DNA of 64,000 nucleotides from Citrobacter amalonaticus (GCF_002918555.1 NZ_PQMB01000003.1:124491-188490); one strand, 5' to 3'; positions 35,269 through 45,940 are shown, counted from the stretch's first letter. Notes: generated by a model not told the origin, from the letters alone. Made by a program: numbers and translations.

Positions 35269-37509
35269 TCAGGCATCACCCAGCCAGCGCGCCGCGGCAA
35301 TCACGCCCTGCCCCAGAGACAGGCCGCCATCCCCCGCCGGTAGCTGATGTGGAAACAGAAGTTTAAAATCAGCAAGATAAAAGGCCAGACGTGCCGACAG
35401 TAACCGGTTGTGCATCACTCCACCGCTGAACACCAGCGTCGTAATATTTAACATGGCAGCCTGTTCACGCATCAGAGCCGCAAACCCTTGCGCAAGCGCG
35501 TCGTGGAAGGCCCACGCCCTTTGGGCTGGTGTGGCCTGCCAGTTCAGCCACTGCTGCCAGAAAACGGCTAAATCGAGCTGGCTGGCGTTAAGCGGCAATG
35601 TGACCGGATGCTCAACGCCCGCGCATCGCGAGGCCAGCGCCTCCAGCGCACAGGCGGCCTCCCCTTCGTAACTGAGCGAAACTGGCGCGCAATCCAGCGC
35701 CGCCGCGACGGCATCAAACAAACGCCCACATGACGAGGCTAACGGCGCGTTGATTCCGCGCTCAATAGCACGCGCCAGGACGCGCCAGTTTTGCCTTTGC
35801 AGCACCGCCGTTTCCGGATACTGCTGCCAGTCGGGGACAAAGCGCATACACTGCGCCAGCCAGTTACGCCACGGCTGTTTTGCGGCGAGATCGCCCCCCG
35901 GAAGCGCCACGGCGGGTAAGCCACCGAGATGCTCGCATTCACGATAGTTGACCCGCAGGCACTCCCCGCCCCACAGCGCACCGTCCTCGCCCATGCCAAT
36001 GCCGTCCAGCGTCAGGGCAAGAACATCCCCTCCGTTCAAGGGCCAGCCATGTTCAGCCAGGCACGCCGCCGCGTGAGCATGGTGATGCAGCACCCTGTCC
36101 GTCGGCAAATCCATTTCACCCGCCCACTGGCTGGAGACGTATCCCGGATGCGCGTCACAGACAATGCGTTGTGGCGTAAAATCATAAATATTCTGGGTCA
36201 GCCGCAGCGCGTCCCGCCACTGAGCCTGAATGCCGTCATCACTGAGATCGCCCAGATGTTGACCCATCACCGCCTGCTCACCGCGTACCAGACAGAAGGT
36301 ATTTTTGAGATCGGCCCCCAGACACAGCACTGGAGGCACATTCTGAAAACCCGGCGGCAGCGCCAGGGCATCCGGCACATAGCCCCGCGAACGACGCAGC
36401 ATCTCCCCGCTGGCCCGCACCACGGAATCGTCCATGCGCTGCACAATATCGCGGTTATGTAACAGATAACCGTCTGCAATATCCCGCAAATCTGCCAGCG
36501 CCTGTTCGTTGCCGATCGCCGGCGGTTTGCCGCTAAGATTGCCGGAGGTCATCACCAGCGGGCAGTTCATGGCCTGTAACAACAGATGCTGCAATGGATT
36601 TGCGGGCAGCATCACGCCGACCTCCGTAAGCCCTGGCGCAATGCCCTCGCACAGGGAGGCAACATACCGTTTATCAACCAGCACGATCGGTGCCGCGGGC
36701 GTGGTCAGTAACCGACGTGCCGCTTCCGGCAACGCTTCTGCGTCAGGCAACATGACCGCCAGCGGTTTCGCCGGACGACGCTTACGCGCGCGCAGGAGAG
36801 CCACGGCGTCACCGTTGCGCGCATCGCAGACCAGATGAAATCCGCCGATACCTTTGACCGCGGCAATGCCGCCCTCTTTCAGTAACGCAACCGCCGCCTG
36901 TAGCGCCGCCTCTTTTTCTGCCTTTGTATCCGCACTCAGCCATTCCAGGTGCGGACCACACGCCGGGCAGGCGACAGGCTGAGCGTGGAAACGCCGGTCA
37001 TACGGATCCCGATACTCTTTATCACATTGCGGACAAAGCGGAAAAGACGCCATCACCGTAAACGGACGGTCGTAAGGCATGGCGCGAATAATAGTGAAGC
37101 GCGGACCGCAGTGGGTACAATTGATGAAGGGATAACGATAGCGCCGCTCGCCAGGCGTATTCATCTCGACCAGGCAGGCGGGACAGGTCGCCGCATCGGG
37201 AACGATTTGCGTATTCATCGTGCCGCCAGCGCTCTGACGAATGACGAAATCAGCAGGCGGTTGCGCCCACACAAACGATTCGCCTTCAACGCTGTCGATA
37301 CGCGCCAGCGGCGGGCAGCGCAGATGCAGTTCGGCAATAAATTCCGCCGGTTCTTCCAGCAACCTCACCACCACACCGTCACCGTCATTACACACATCGC
37401 CATGCAGCCCAAGCTGCTGCGCCAGCTGCCAGACAAAAGGACGAAAACCAACGCCCTGCACCTTACCGCGGATGCGAAGCTGTACGCCGGAGTGGTTGTT
37501 TATTGCCAT
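35269..37509 (-). CDS. hypF: Carbamoyltransferase HypF, NiFe hydrogenase maturation
   Basis: HypF makes the cyanide ligands of the NiFe site by moving the carbamoyl group of carbamoyl phosphate to the HypE C-terminal cysteine. The 746-residue protein has an acylphosphatase domain ([13 protein letters not shown], about 14-26), two C4 zinc fingers (CPAC...CTHC and CPQC...CPAC, about 108-185), a YrdC-like domain (about 200-385) and the C-terminal Kae1-like domain with [13 protein letters not shown]. It is cotranscribed downstream of hydN with REP sequences between. Confidence 0.97.
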   Translation of the reverse strand: MAINNHSGVQLRIRGKVQGVGFRPFVWQLAQQLGLHGDVCNDGDGVVVRLLEEPAEFIAELHLRCPPLARIDSVEGESFVWAQPPADFVIRQSAGGTMNTQIVPDAATCPACLVEMNTPGERRYRYPFINCTHCGPRFTIIRAMPYDRPFTVMASFPLCPQCDKEYRDPYDRRFHAQPVACPACGPHLEWLSADTKAEKEAALQAAVALLKEGGIAAVKGIGGFHLVCDARNGDAVALLRARKRRPAKPLAVMLPDAEALPEAARRLLTTPAAPIVLVDKRYVASLCEGIAPGLTEVGVMLPANPLQHLLLQAMNCPLVMTSGNLSGKPPAIGNEQALADLRDIADGYLLHNRDIVQRMDDSVVRASGEMLRRSRGYVPDALALPPGFQNVPPVLCLGADLKNTFCLVRGEQAVMGQHLGDLSDDGIQAQWRDALRLTQNIYDFTPQRIVCDAHPGYVSSQWAGEMDLPTDRVLHHHAHAAACLAEHGWPLNGGDVLALTLDGIGMGEDGALWGGECLRVNYRECEHLGGLPAVALPGGDLAAKQPWRNWLAQCMRFVPDWQQYPETAVLQRQNWRVLARAIERGINAPLASSCGRLFDAVAAALDCAPVSLSYEGEAACALEALASRCAGVEHPVTLPLNASQLDLAVFWQQWLNWQATPAQRAWAFHDALAQGFAALMREQAAMLNITTLVFSGGVMHNRLLSARLAFYLADFKLLFPHQLPAGDGGLSLGQGVIAAARWLGDA

Positions 37510-37546
37510 GATGAATTCCCGCGGTCATGTTTCCCTGAAACGTTCG

Positions 37547-37628
37547 ATTGCCGGATAGCGGCTTCGCTTATCCGGCCTGCGCTGTCTGTCCTCACCGGCC
37601 CGATAAGGCAAAGCCGCCATCAGGCATA
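37547..37628. repeat. REP/BIME element between hydN and hypF
   Basis: TTGCCGGATAGCGGC...GCTTATCCGGCC and then ACCGGCCCGATAAGGC...CATCAGGCA form at least two REP units within the 153-bp hydN-hypF gap. Confidence 0.8.
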
Positions 37629-37662
37629 ATGAACGGAGCCATTTTACGCGGATTTTCAGAGA

Positions 37663-38208
37663 TCAGAAAAGCAAAGACGCCGTCGGATCCAGCGCCGCAC
37701 GGCGACGTTTTTGCGCACTGAGCTGCTCGAGCGTGTTGCGATCAACACAAATCAGGGCGTGAGTCGGGCAGGCTTCCATGCAGGCCGGACCCGCTTCGCG
37801 GTGGTGGCACAGGTCGCACTTATTTGCTTCCGCTTTTTCCGCACGCACGTTCAGCCCGGCACCGCTGTTACGCACAACCGGACGCACAACGACCTCCATC
37901 GCACCGTAAGGACATGCCACGACGCAGGTTTTACAGCCAATACAGCGCTCCTGCATGACATGGACAAAGCCTTTATCACGGCTGATGGCACCGTTCGGGC
38001 AGACGTTCGCGCAAGGTGCGTCTTCGCACTGGCGGCACAACGTGGCGGTGGAGACGTTAACACCTTTAATCACATGGATACGCGGTAAAAAGGTTTCAGG
38101 GGTCAGTGACGCGCAGTCCTGGTTTTCCTGATGGGATACCACGCAGGCCACTTCACAGGTACGGCAACCAATGCATTTATTGGCGTCTGCAATGATGAAA
38201 CGGTTCAT
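37663..38208 (-). CDS. hydN: Electron transport protein HydN (4Fe-4S ferredoxin type)
   Basis: HydN is a 181-residue protein with four 4Fe-4S cysteine motifs, such as CIGCRTCEVAC and CIGCKTCVVACPYGAM. It is needed for full formate dehydrogenase-H and HypF-linked activity. It resembles HycB, the formate hydrogenlyase small subunit. The start at 38208 (MNRFIIADANKCIGC) is the family start; an upstream ATG adds 14 residues without support. The tail is slightly longer than in E. coli. Sigma-54 and FhlA-type sites lie upstream. Confidence 0.94.
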   Translation of the reverse strand: MNRFIIADANKCIGCRTCEVACVVSHQENQDCASLTPETFLPRIHVIKGVNVSTATLCRQCEDAPCANVCPNGAISRDKGFVHVMQERCIGCKTCVVACPYGAMEVVVRPVVRNSGAGLNVRAEKAEANKCDLCHHREAGPACMEACPTHALICVDRNTLEQLSAQKRRRAALDPTASLLF

Positions 38209-38245
38209 CAAATTCTCCAGCAATGACGGATGATGTACCGACGTA

Positions 38246-38261
38246 TTCATAAATCATGCCA
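38246..38261 (-). promoter_or_regulatory. Probable sigma-54 promoter of hydN-hypF
   Basis: On the minus strand TGGCATG-N4-ATGA keeps the -24 GG and the -12 G at correct spacing, with mismatches at the -12 element. It lies about 40 bp before the hydN start and below the FhlA-type palindrome. Confidence 0.6.
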
Positions 38262-38316
38262 GTTTTTAATGCATTGTTATTTAAACACTTTGATTTTAAA
38301 TAATGCCGTGAGAAGG

Positions 38317-38342
38317 TGTCATCGTCACTAGTGACGATGACA
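38317..38342. promoter_or_regulatory. 26-bp perfect palindrome, probable FhlA upstream site for hydN
   Basis: The palindrome is centred on CACTAGTG with GTCATCGT/ACGATGAC arms, followed by AAATGAC. It shares GTCAT and CGTCA elements with the upstream regions of hypA and hycA-hycB. Position about 60 bp above the sigma-54 promoter fits an FhlA enhancer. Confidence 0.65.
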
Positions 38343-38352
38343 AATGACAACC

Positions 38353-39366
38353 TTAGCGTGGCGATGGCGGTACAACGGAATCCCGGAAGATAAGCGTGCC
38401 GGTGAAATTTTTCGCCGGGGTGTACGCGCCACTATCGAGCATGAAAATGAGTCGACCAATCGTCTCCTGGATCATTTCCGTCACCGGAATTTTAACGCTG
38501 GAAAGTGCCGGAATGGTGTAAGGCGCCATCGCGATATCATCAAAGCCAATAACAGAAACCTGCTCAGGCACGGCAATTTTGCGCTCGTGCAGCTGCTTCA
38601 TTGCCCCAATCGCCATATCGTCGTTACTGGCCACCAGCGCCGTGAAGTTAACGCCGCGTGAAAGCAACGTCCCGACCCCTTCTGCGCCGCTGGCTGGCGT
38701 CCACTTACCGTTCACAATCCGCTCACTATTGAGTGGGATACCGTGATGTACCAGCGCATCTTTGTAGCCAGAGAGACGCTCAACCCCGGTCGGAGAATCC
38801 ATCGAACCGGTAATGAAAGCAATCTCCCGATGCCCTTTGGCGATAAGCTCCGCCACCGCGTTGAAGCTGGTCTGTTTATGATCGCACCAGACGCTATGGC
38901 TGCTGTTTTTACGGAGTCGACGGTTCAGCACCATAATCGGCTGGGGATGCGTGTCGATAATGTCGTCTATCTCATCAACGCTGAGAAAGCGCGGGTAGAT
39001 CATAATAGCGTCACAGCGTAAATCCAGCAGATACTGAATTGCCTCACGTTCCTCTTGCGCGCTGTGCTTACCATCCGCCAGCAATAGCTGCCGTCCTTTG
39101 TCTTCCGCCATCCGCGCAGTATGAAATAACAGCTCGCTAAAATAGACGCCATAATAAAGGGTATTGGTCACCACCAGTCCCAGCGTCTGGGTGCTCTTTG
39201 CCGCCAGGTTGCGCGCCAGCAAATTGGGGCGATAACCACTCTCCTCGATCGCCTGAAACACCCGGTCTTTGGTCTCCTGGCTGACGTAACCGTTACCAGA
39301 AAGCACCCGGGAAACCGTTGCTTTCGACACTCCGGCACGCTTTGCCACCTCCAGCATCGTCGTCAT
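38353..39366 (-). CDS. ascG: LacI-family repressor AscG
   Basis: AscG represses the ascFB genes for uptake and hydrolysis of aryl-beta-glucosides. The 337-residue protein has the LacI helix-turn-helix at its very start (MTTMLEVAKRAGVSKATVSR) and a periplasmic-binding-like effector domain. The start at 39366 gives the usual N-terminus; the frame is open 18 codons further up. It is divergent from ascF; a clear operator lies between. Confidence 0.95.
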   Translation of the reverse strand: MTTMLEVAKRAGVSKATVSRVLSGNGYVSQETKDRVFQAIEESGYRPNLLARNLAAKSTQTLGLVVTNTLYYGVYFSELLFHTARMAEDKGRQLLLADGKHSAQEEREAIQYLLDLRCDAIMIYPRFLSVDEIDDIIDTHPQPIMVLNRRLRKNSSHSVWCDHKQTSFNAVAELIAKGHREIAFITGSMDSPTGVERLSGYKDALVHHGIPLNSERIVNGKWTPASGAEGVGTLLSRGVNFTALVASNDDMAIGAMKQLHERKIAVPEQVSVIGFDDIAMAPYTIPALSSVKIPVTEMIQETIGRLIFMLDSGAYTPAKNFTGTLIFRDSVVPPSPR

Positions 39367-39628
39367 ATTACTCATCCATTTACGCTTAATGAAGCGCAGT
39401 GTACTGCACCGTTTCGTCATTGTCCCTGATGGTCATTCAGCCCTGAAAATCACAAGTGACTGAAATCACATTTATTAAAAAATATTAATTTTTATCTTGC
39501 CATTAAATAACAAACTATTCATGATTTTGTGGAACCGGTTTCTCATATGCTTTCATCATCCCCGGAATGCACACTAACCGGATGGAAAAATAAAACGTAC
39601 CTTACAAATAAAACAGGATAAAAATCCT
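39367..39628. promoter_or_regulatory. ascG-ascF divergent control region
   Basis: A 262-bp region with promoters for ascG (left) and ascFB (right). It is AT-rich in the middle and holds the AscG-type operator at 39530-39545. CACAAGTGACTGAAATCACA around 39450 has two TGA/TCA half sites that may belong to CRP, but spacing is not ideal. Confidence 0.5.
39530..39545. promoter_or_regulatory. AscG operator
   Basis: TGGAACCGGTTTCTCA is a near palindrome with the central AACCGGTT typical of LacI-family sites. It lies about 85 bp before the ascF start, between the two divergent genes. Confidence 0.8.
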
Positions 39629-41083
39629 ATGTCCAAGAATTATGCAGCGCTGGCGCGCTCCGTAGTGACGGCTCTGGGCGGCGTCGACAATATCATCGCA
39701 GTCACTCACTGCATGACGCGTCTGCGTTTCGTTATCAAAGACGATTCTCTGGTGGACAGCGCCACGCTGAAAACCATTAGCGGCGTGCTTGGCGTGGTTC
39801 GTAATGACAACCAGTGCCAGGTGATCGTCGGCAATACCGTCTCGCAGGCATATCGCGAGGTCGTCAGCCTGCTACCGGGCGAAATGCAGCCCGCAGAGCC
39901 TGTTGGCAAGCCAAAGCTGACGATAAAACGAATTGGCGCAGGGATCCTTGATGCGCTGATCGGCACAATGTCACCACTGATCCCCGCGATTATCGGTGGA
40001 TCGATGCTGAAGCTGCTGGCGATGATCTTCGAGATGACCGGTCTGCTTGAGAAAGGTTCTTCGACGTTAACTATCCTGACGGTGATTGGCGATGGCGCAT
40101 TTTTCTTCCTGCCGCTGATGGTTGCCGCGTCAGCCGCGATTAAATTCAAAACCAATATGTCGCTGGCCATTGCTATCGCGGGCGTGCTGGTTCATCCAGG
40201 TTTTATCGACCTGATGGCCAGAGCGGCGCAGGGTGAGCACGTGGAGTTCGTGCTGATCCCGGTCACCGCGGTGAAGTACACTTATACCGTGATCCCGGCG
40301 CTGGTCATGACCTGGTGCCTCTCTTATATCGAACGCTGGGTGGACAGCATCACCCCGGCGGTCACCAAGAACTTCCTGAAGCCAATGCTGATCGTCCTGA
40401 TCGCCGCCCCGCTGGCCATTGTGCTGATTGGGCCGATTGGGATCTGGATCGGTAGCGCGATTTCTGCGCTGGTTTACACCATCCACGGCTATCTGGGCTG
40501 GCTTTCTGTCGCCATCATGGGTGCGCTGTGGCCGCTGCTGGTGATGACCGGGATGCACCGCGTCTTTACGCCAACCATCATCCAGACCATTGCCGAAACC
40601 GGCAAAGAAGGCATGGTGATGCCATCAGAAATCGGTGCCAATCTGTCGCTCGGTGGTTCATCGCTGGCGGTGGCATGGAAAACGAAAAATCCGGAACTGC
40701 GTCAGACAGCACTGGCCGCGGCGGCCTCGGCTATCATGGCGGGGATTTCAGAACCTGCGCTCTACGGGGTGGCAATACGCCTGAAACGCCCGCTGATTGC
40801 CAGCCTTATCAGCGGCTTTATCTGCGGCGCGGTCGCCGGTATGGCGGGTCTTGCCAGCCACTCGATGGCGGCTCCCGGCTTGTTTACCAGCGTACAGTTC
40901 TTCGATCCGGCAAATCCAATGACCATCGTCTGGGTGTTTGGCGTCATGGCGCTGGCCGTCGTGCTGTCATTTATTCTGACGCTGCTCCTCGGCTTTGAAG
41001 ATATTCCGGTCGAAGACGCCGCCGCACAGGCCAGAAAAAATCAGGCAGCACAAACCGGTACGGTAAATGGGGCCAGCGTCTGA
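39629..41083 (+). CDS. ascF: Beta-glucoside PTS enzyme IIBC AscF
   Basis: AscF imports and phosphorylates arbutin, salicin and cellobiose-type beta-glucosides. The 484-residue protein has an N-terminal IIB domain with phosphocysteine Cys28 in THCMTRLRF and a IIC membrane domain (about 105-460) with roughly ten helices and the MTGMHRVFTPTI and GISEPALYG motifs. No IIA domain is present, so phosphate must come from another IIA, as for E. coli AscF. ascB follows after 22 bp. Confidence 0.95.
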   Translation: MSKNYAALARSVVTALGGVDNIIAVTHCMTRLRFVIKDDSLVDSATLKTISGVLGVVRNDNQCQVIVGNTVSQAYREVVSLLPGEMQPAEPVGKPKLTIKRIGAGILDALIGTMSPLIPAIIGGSMLKLLAMIFEMTGLLEKGSSTLTILTVIGDGAFFFLPLMVAASAAIKFKTNMSLAIAIAGVLVHPGFIDLMARAAQGEHVEFVLIPVTAVKYTYTVIPALVMTWCLSYIERWVDSITPAVTKNFLKPMLIVLIAAPLAIVLIGPIGIWIGSAISALVYTIHGYLGWLSVAIMGALWPLLVMTGMHRVFTPTIIQTIAETGKEGMVMPSEIGANLSLGGSSLAVAWKTKNPELRQTALAAAASAIMAGISEPALYGVAIRLKRPLIASLISGFICGAVAGMAGLASHSMAAPGLFTSVQFFDPANPMTIVWVFGVMALAVVLSFILTLLLGFEDIPVEDAAAQARKNQAAQTGTVNGASV

Positions 41084-41096
41084 CTGGCATTAATAG

Positions 41097-42530
<1,434 letters not shown>

Positions 42531-42534
42531 CAAT

Positions 42535-42570
42535 GTTGCCGGATGACGGATGACGCCGCCATCCGGCAAC
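42535..42570. repeat. REP-type hairpin after ascB
   Basis: GTTGCCGGATG and CATCCGGCAAC are perfect inverted arms around a short GC-rich loop, 4 bp after the ascB stop. It also marks the left edge of the accessory insert between ascB and hycI. Confidence 0.75.
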
Positions 42571-42613
42571 ACGTATTATTCAGAATATATATTCCCGCTG
42601 GCTGTCATCATTT

Positions 42614-43078
42614 TTATTGCACAACTTTAGGATTTTGCAGCACCGGCAAAGGCGCTTCGCCCAACGCGTGGACCTGACCAATAATTGTCGCGCTCCGGCC
42701 AATCTGTAATGACTCAACATTCGTACTATTATGGGAGCCAAACTGGAACTGAATCACTTTGTTCGTTTTATTATTTTCGTCTTTCAGGCTGACAAGATAA
42801 GAATAAGCATTGGAAATACCATTAACTTTACGAATATCAGCAACAACGCCCCGCAATTTCACCCATTCACCAAGATAATTCTTATTCGCCTTAACGGGAT
42901 TCAAGGTATAGGGCGCGACAAAATCAGCGACGGACAAGGTTGGCATTGACGCAGCTGACGACTCCCCCGGTTGAAATAATCTGTCTCCCGCAGAGAAGAA
43001 CGCATCAGCCGCCGTCTCACACCCGCTAAGAAGAGAGGAAATAATAATTAAATTCACCAAACGAATACCTGAACGCAT
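42614..43078 (-). CDS. Putative lipoprotein with OB-fold-like domain
   Basis: I do not recognise a characterised homologue. The 154-residue product starting at 43078 has a lipoprotein signal (LLSG-C, lipid Cys20) and no Asp at +2, so it may go to the outer membrane. Residues about 45-154 (LSVADFVAPYTLNPVKANK..., LKGEWVKLRGVV-like, ATIIGQV) look like a tRNA_anti-like OB fold found in other secreted proteins. AAGGAGC lies 5 bp before the ATG. It sits in an insert absent from the ascB-hycI junction of E. coli K-12. GC content looks lower than its neighbours. Function unknown. Confidence 0.7.
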   Translation of the reverse strand: MRSGIRLVNLIIISSLLSGCETAADAFFSAGDRLFQPGESSAASMPTLSVADFVAPYTLNPVKANKNYLGEWVKLRGVVADIRKVNGISNAYSYLVSLKDENNKTNKVIQFQFGSHNSTNVESLQIGRSATIIGQVHALGEAPLPVLQNPKVVQ

Positions 43079-43420
43079 AAATAGCTCCTTTATATTAATT
43101 TTCCGTATATTCATACTCTAAATAATTCGAATTGCAGGAAGGCGAGGACGAAGGACAGGTCGGGTAACAAAGCCAGCTTATCTGCAACATGAAGAATGAG
43201 GAGTATATAACGTCCCTGAACAACGCCGAAATATAATATAATTACCGTTTCAGTCAGAGAAGAGAATATTCCCCCTGTCGTTATCGACTTCTCTTTCTTT
43301 TGCATTATTTGCATTCTGTTTTCTGGATCTGCCTTCCAGTTTCGGGTTTGCCCTCCCCCATTTTTACTGGCATTTTATTCAGTAGTTTTCCATCGCTTTA
43401 TTCGTAACAAGGGAGTGTTT
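43079..43420. other. Gap with inverted-repeat element between lipoprotein gene and symE-like gene
   Basis: This 342-bp gap contains the lipoprotein promoter side, a 93-bp inverted-repeat element (43114-43206) and the leader of the SymE-family gene. An open frame on the minus strand (43111-43314) overlaps the repeat element and is probably not a gene. Confidence 0.55.
43114..43206. repeat. 93-bp element with 25-bp imperfect terminal inverted repeats
   Basis: The left arm starts ATACTC and ends TTGCAG; the right arm is CTGCAA...GAGTAT. Seventeen of 25 positions pair, with perfect 6-bp tips at both ends. The core (GGAAGGCGAGGACGAAGG) is GC-rich against AT-rich flanks. It looks like a small non-autonomous hairpin repeat; I cannot name a family. 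Confidence 0.5.
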
Positions 43421-43660
43421 ATGTCTGGTGAGAATGGCAATGCCGAAGCGGTTATCAACAAACCCTTACGTCATTTTAAAGTCAGCTATGTCAGAGTACG
43501 GCATGAAGATCGCAAGACCGGTTTTACACGCCGTATAAGCCGTCATGCTTCACTCACGCTGAACGGAGACTGGCTGGAACAGGCAGGTTTCCCAACGGGC
43601 ACGTCGGTAAAAGTGTCGGTTACGCAGGGGAAATTAATTATTGAACAAGCGGGTGAATAG
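43421..43660 (+). CDS. symE: SymE-family type I toxin-like protein
   Basis: The 79-residue product has the SymE/AbrB-type swapped-hairpin sequence: RHASLTLNGDWLEQAGFPTGTSVKVSV, as separate stretches matching the LKGQWLEAAGF and GTAVDVKV parts of E. coli SymE, followed by KLIIEQA. SymE is an SOS-linked RNA-associated or nucleoid-condensing toxin controlled by the cis-antisense RNA SymR. This copy lacks the longer C-terminal tail of E. coli SymE. AAGGGAG lies just before the ATG at 43421, which is better than the GTG at 43415. No LexA box was seen nearby, and I could not identify a SymR promoter. Family call by sequence only. Confidence 0.7.
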   Translation: MSGENGNAEAVINKPLRHFKVSYVRVRHEDRKTGFTRRISRHASLTLNGDWLEQAGFPTGTSVKVSVTQGKLIIEQAGE

Positions 43661-43685
43661 TCTGTTTCGATGGCGTCGACGTTAT

Positions 43686-43716
43686 CCGGATGGTGGTAAT
43701 GCGGCACACCATCCGG
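43686..43716. repeat. Inverted repeat between symE-like gene and hycI
   Basis: CCGGATGGTG and CACCATCCGG form a perfect 10-bp stem with an 11-base loop, REP-like, in the convergent space. It may terminate both the symE-like and hyc messages. Confidence 0.65.
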
Positions 43717-43751
43717 TATTAAGTGCCCTTAGCGCCTGATGGGCCAGATGC

Positions 43752-44222
43752 TCAGGCTTCCGGCGCCTCTAATTCAGCGAACCCACCGTGGCCCTGCCAC
43801 GCTTCCAGGCGCTGATACACGGTTTCTACCGCTTCCTTGATTGCCTGAGTCATTGGATAACAGAAGCCCACGATATCCGGCTGAATCCCGAGGAAAATCA
43901 CCTCGCCGACGTCGTCTTTCAGCTGGTCAATCAGGAAATTGAGCGGCATGTTGTGGGTGGTCATCATAAACATTTCGGCGATATCATCCGGATCGATAAT
44001 GCGGATCTCACCGGGATTAAGTCCCATATCGGTGGCATCGACAATTAACAGTCGATCCGGGTGCCGCTCGCGGATCGCCACAATATCGTTTTCCGGCGCG
44101 CTGCCGCCGTCGATAACAATCCAGTTCCCTTTGGCCTGCTCCGCGCACATTTGGGCCAGCAGCGGCCCCGCGCCGTCGTCGCCCATCATACTGTTGCCAA
44201 CACACAATAAAACGTCAGTCAC
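43752..44222 (-). CDS. hycI: Hydrogenase 3 maturation protease HycI
   Basis: HycI removes the C-terminal tail of HycE after nickel insertion, closing the NiFe site. The 156-residue endopeptidase has the conserved MMGDDGAGP segment (Asp16 region), the second acidic site in VDATDMG and the His of TTHNMPL, which together probe the nickel centre. It is the last hyc gene and overlaps hycH by 8 bp. Confidence 0.96.
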   Translation of the reverse strand: MTDVLLCVGNSMMGDDGAGPLLAQMCAEQAKGNWIVIDGGSAPENDIVAIRERHPDRLLIVDATDMGLNPGEIRIIDPDDIAEMFMMTTHNMPLNFLIDQLKDDVGEVIFLGIQPDIVGFCYPMTQAIKEAVETVYQRLEAWQGHGGFAELEAPEA

Positions 44223-44625
44223 GGTGTCTCCTGACCATCAAATAAATGGCGCTTTCCTGATGAATATTATGCAGCATACTGAGCATCAGCTTGCTCCATG
44301 CCTGCTGCTGCGGCGTCTGTACCGCCCGTGCGTTGTCAAACGCGGGCGCCAGCATTTGCACGTGGTTAAAATCAATGACGATCTCACCATACTTCGGCAC
44401 GCCTTCCATTTTACGCCTGGCCTCGCTTCCCTCTTCCAGCGTCGAAATCCATGCCAGATACTCTTCCCACGGGCAGGTCAGCGCCGCTTCGAGGCAGTCG
44501 ATGATCCCAAGGTGATGACCAATCGCCAGGCTGTAATAGACAACCTGCTGGGCCTCGGTGGGCGTCGCATCGTTCTCATCAATAAACTTACGGCTCAGTT
44601 GACTGAACACCACCGTTTCACTCAT
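44215..44625 (-). CDS. hycH: Formate hydrogenlyase maturation protein HycH
   Basis: HycH (136 residues) is required for hydrogenase-3 maturation and is not part of the finished complex; it is thought to help HycE precursor folding. No catalytic motif is visible. It overlaps hycG by 4 bp and hycI by 8 bp. Confidence 0.93.
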   Translation of the reverse strand: MSETVVFSQLSRKFIDENDATPTEAQQVVYYSLAIGHHLGIIDCLEAALTCPWEEYLAWISTLEEGSEARRKMEGVPKYGEIVIDFNHVQMLAPAFDNARAVQTPQQQAWSKLMLSMLHNIHQESAIYLMVRRHRD

Positions 44626-45389
44626 CGGATACGCGCCTCTTCAACAACATGGTTAAGGTGAGTGACGATTTCGGTCAGACGCGGATCGTTTTCCGCCTCC
44701 AGCCAGCGCGCCACCTGATGTTCACCCTGCCCCAGTTGGTTAAGGTAACTATCGGCGATCTGACGACCATAGCGATAACCCGCCAGCCGCCGCGCTTCGC
44801 GGTCCACCTTCACACGCAGCGGCTGTACCATATCGGGATGCAAAATATCTGCCGGCTGGTCGTCCCGTTCACCGGGTGCACGAGCGTGAATTTTCTGCTC
44901 CAGCAGGCCAAGCGCCATCGCAAAACCATACAGCGTAGCCGCAGGCGTTGGCGGGCATCCCGGAATGTAGACATCCACCGGTACGATTTTGTCAGTCCCG
45001 CCCCAGACGCAGTACAGATCGTGAAAGATACCACCGCTGTTGCCGCAGGCGCCATAAGAGATACAAATCTTCGGATCCGGCGCGGACTGCCAGGCGCGCA
45101 GCGCCGGAGAGCGCATCGCACGGGTCACCGCCCCGGTAAACAGCAGAATATCCGCATGACGCGGAGACGGTACGACTTTGATACCGAAGCGTTCAGCGTC
45201 AAACAACGGGGACAGAGTAGCAAAAATTTCAATTTCACAACCGTTGCAGCCGCCGCAGTCCACACGGTAGACGTAAGCCGAACGCTTAATATTTTTCAGT
45301 AAAGACGCCTTCATGCTGGCGATGGACTCATCCACCGTCATCGGTACCGGAATACCGTTAGCGTCACGTGGGCCTAATAAATTGCTCAT
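44622..45389 (-). CDS. hycG: Hydrogenase-3 small subunit HycG
   Basis: HycG carries the proximal 4Fe-4S cluster next to the NiFe site of HycE and is homologous to NuoB of complex I. Cluster cysteines are visible in DCGGCNGCE and further in GACGNSGG and PGCPPTP. The 255-residue length is that of E. coli HycG. It overlaps hycF by 1 bp and hycH by 4 bp. Confidence 0.96.
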   Translation of the reverse strand: MSNLLGPRDANGIPVPMTVDESIASMKASLLKNIKRSAYVYRVDCGGCNGCEIEIFATLSPLFDAERFGIKVVPSPRHADILLFTGAVTRAMRSPALRAWQSAPDPKICISYGACGNSGGIFHDLYCVWGGTDKIVPVDVYIPGCPPTPAATLYGFAMALGLLEQKIHARAPGERDDQPADILHPDMVQPLRVKVDREARRLAGYRYGRQIADSYLNQLGQGEHQVARWLEAENDPRLTEIVTHLNHVVEEARIR

Positions 45390-45931
45390 CAGCTGGCCTC
45401 TTTCATATGGCGAGTCAGTTCAATACGGTCGGACGGCACCAGGCATTTCTGACGCTTGCAGTCCGGGCAGGTCTCAAAGCTTTCGCGGTGATGTTCCGCG
45501 CGGCTGTCACCGTTGTGCTTCAGCAGCGCAATGGCATAATCAACCTCTTTCTGCACCGCGAAAGGACGATTGCACACCCGGCAGTTGCACAGCGCAAAGC
45601 GTGACTGCTGAAGGAAATCCTCTTTTTTCCACACCGCCAGTTCATACTCCTGAGAGAGCTTAATCGCCGCCGTCGGGCACACCTCCTCGCAGCGAGCACA
45701 GAAGATGCAGCGCCCCAGATTGAACTGCCAGGCCAGCTCGCCGGTGGCAAGCAGTGTTTCAACCGTCAGGGCATTCGACGGGCAGGCATTCACGCAGGCC
45801 GCGCAGCCAATGCACTGCTGCGGATTATGTTCCGGCTTACCGCGGAAATTTTTATCAACCGCAATCGGCTCCAGCGGGTAAGACGAAGTCGGCGCGCCGG
45901 TTTTGATGACTTTTTTGATAAAGGTAAACAT
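45389..45931 (-). CDS. hycF: Formate hydrogenlyase ferredoxin subunit HycF
   Basis: HycF (180 residues) is a NuoI-like protein with two 4Fe-4S motifs, [12 protein letters not shown] and [12 protein letters not shown], plus additional cysteine pairs (CNCRVC and CPDCKRQKC) that likely bind another metal. It links HycB and HycG electron flow on the cytoplasmic face. It starts 9 bp after hycE. Confidence 0.95.
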   Translation of the reverse strand: MFTFIKKVIKTGAPTSSYPLEPIAVDKNFRGKPEHNPQQCIGCAACVNACPSNALTVETLLATGELAWQFNLGRCIFCARCEEVCPTAAIKLSQEYELAVWKKEDFLQQSRFALCNCRVCNRPFAVQKEVDYAIALLKHNGDSRAEHHRESFETCPDCKRQKCLVPSDRIELTRHMKEAS

Positions 45932-45940
45932 GGCGATTCC

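Noticed and set aside
35200-37628. Repeated GCCGGAT palindromes as possible mobile elements
   Set aside because: They are ordinary REP/BIME units in intergenic spaces, common in enterobacteria.
43111-43314. 67-codon open frame on the minus strand
   Set aside because: Overlaps the 93-bp inverted-repeat element, whose arm gives its C-terminal half; no good ribosome site. More likely repeat sequence than a gene.
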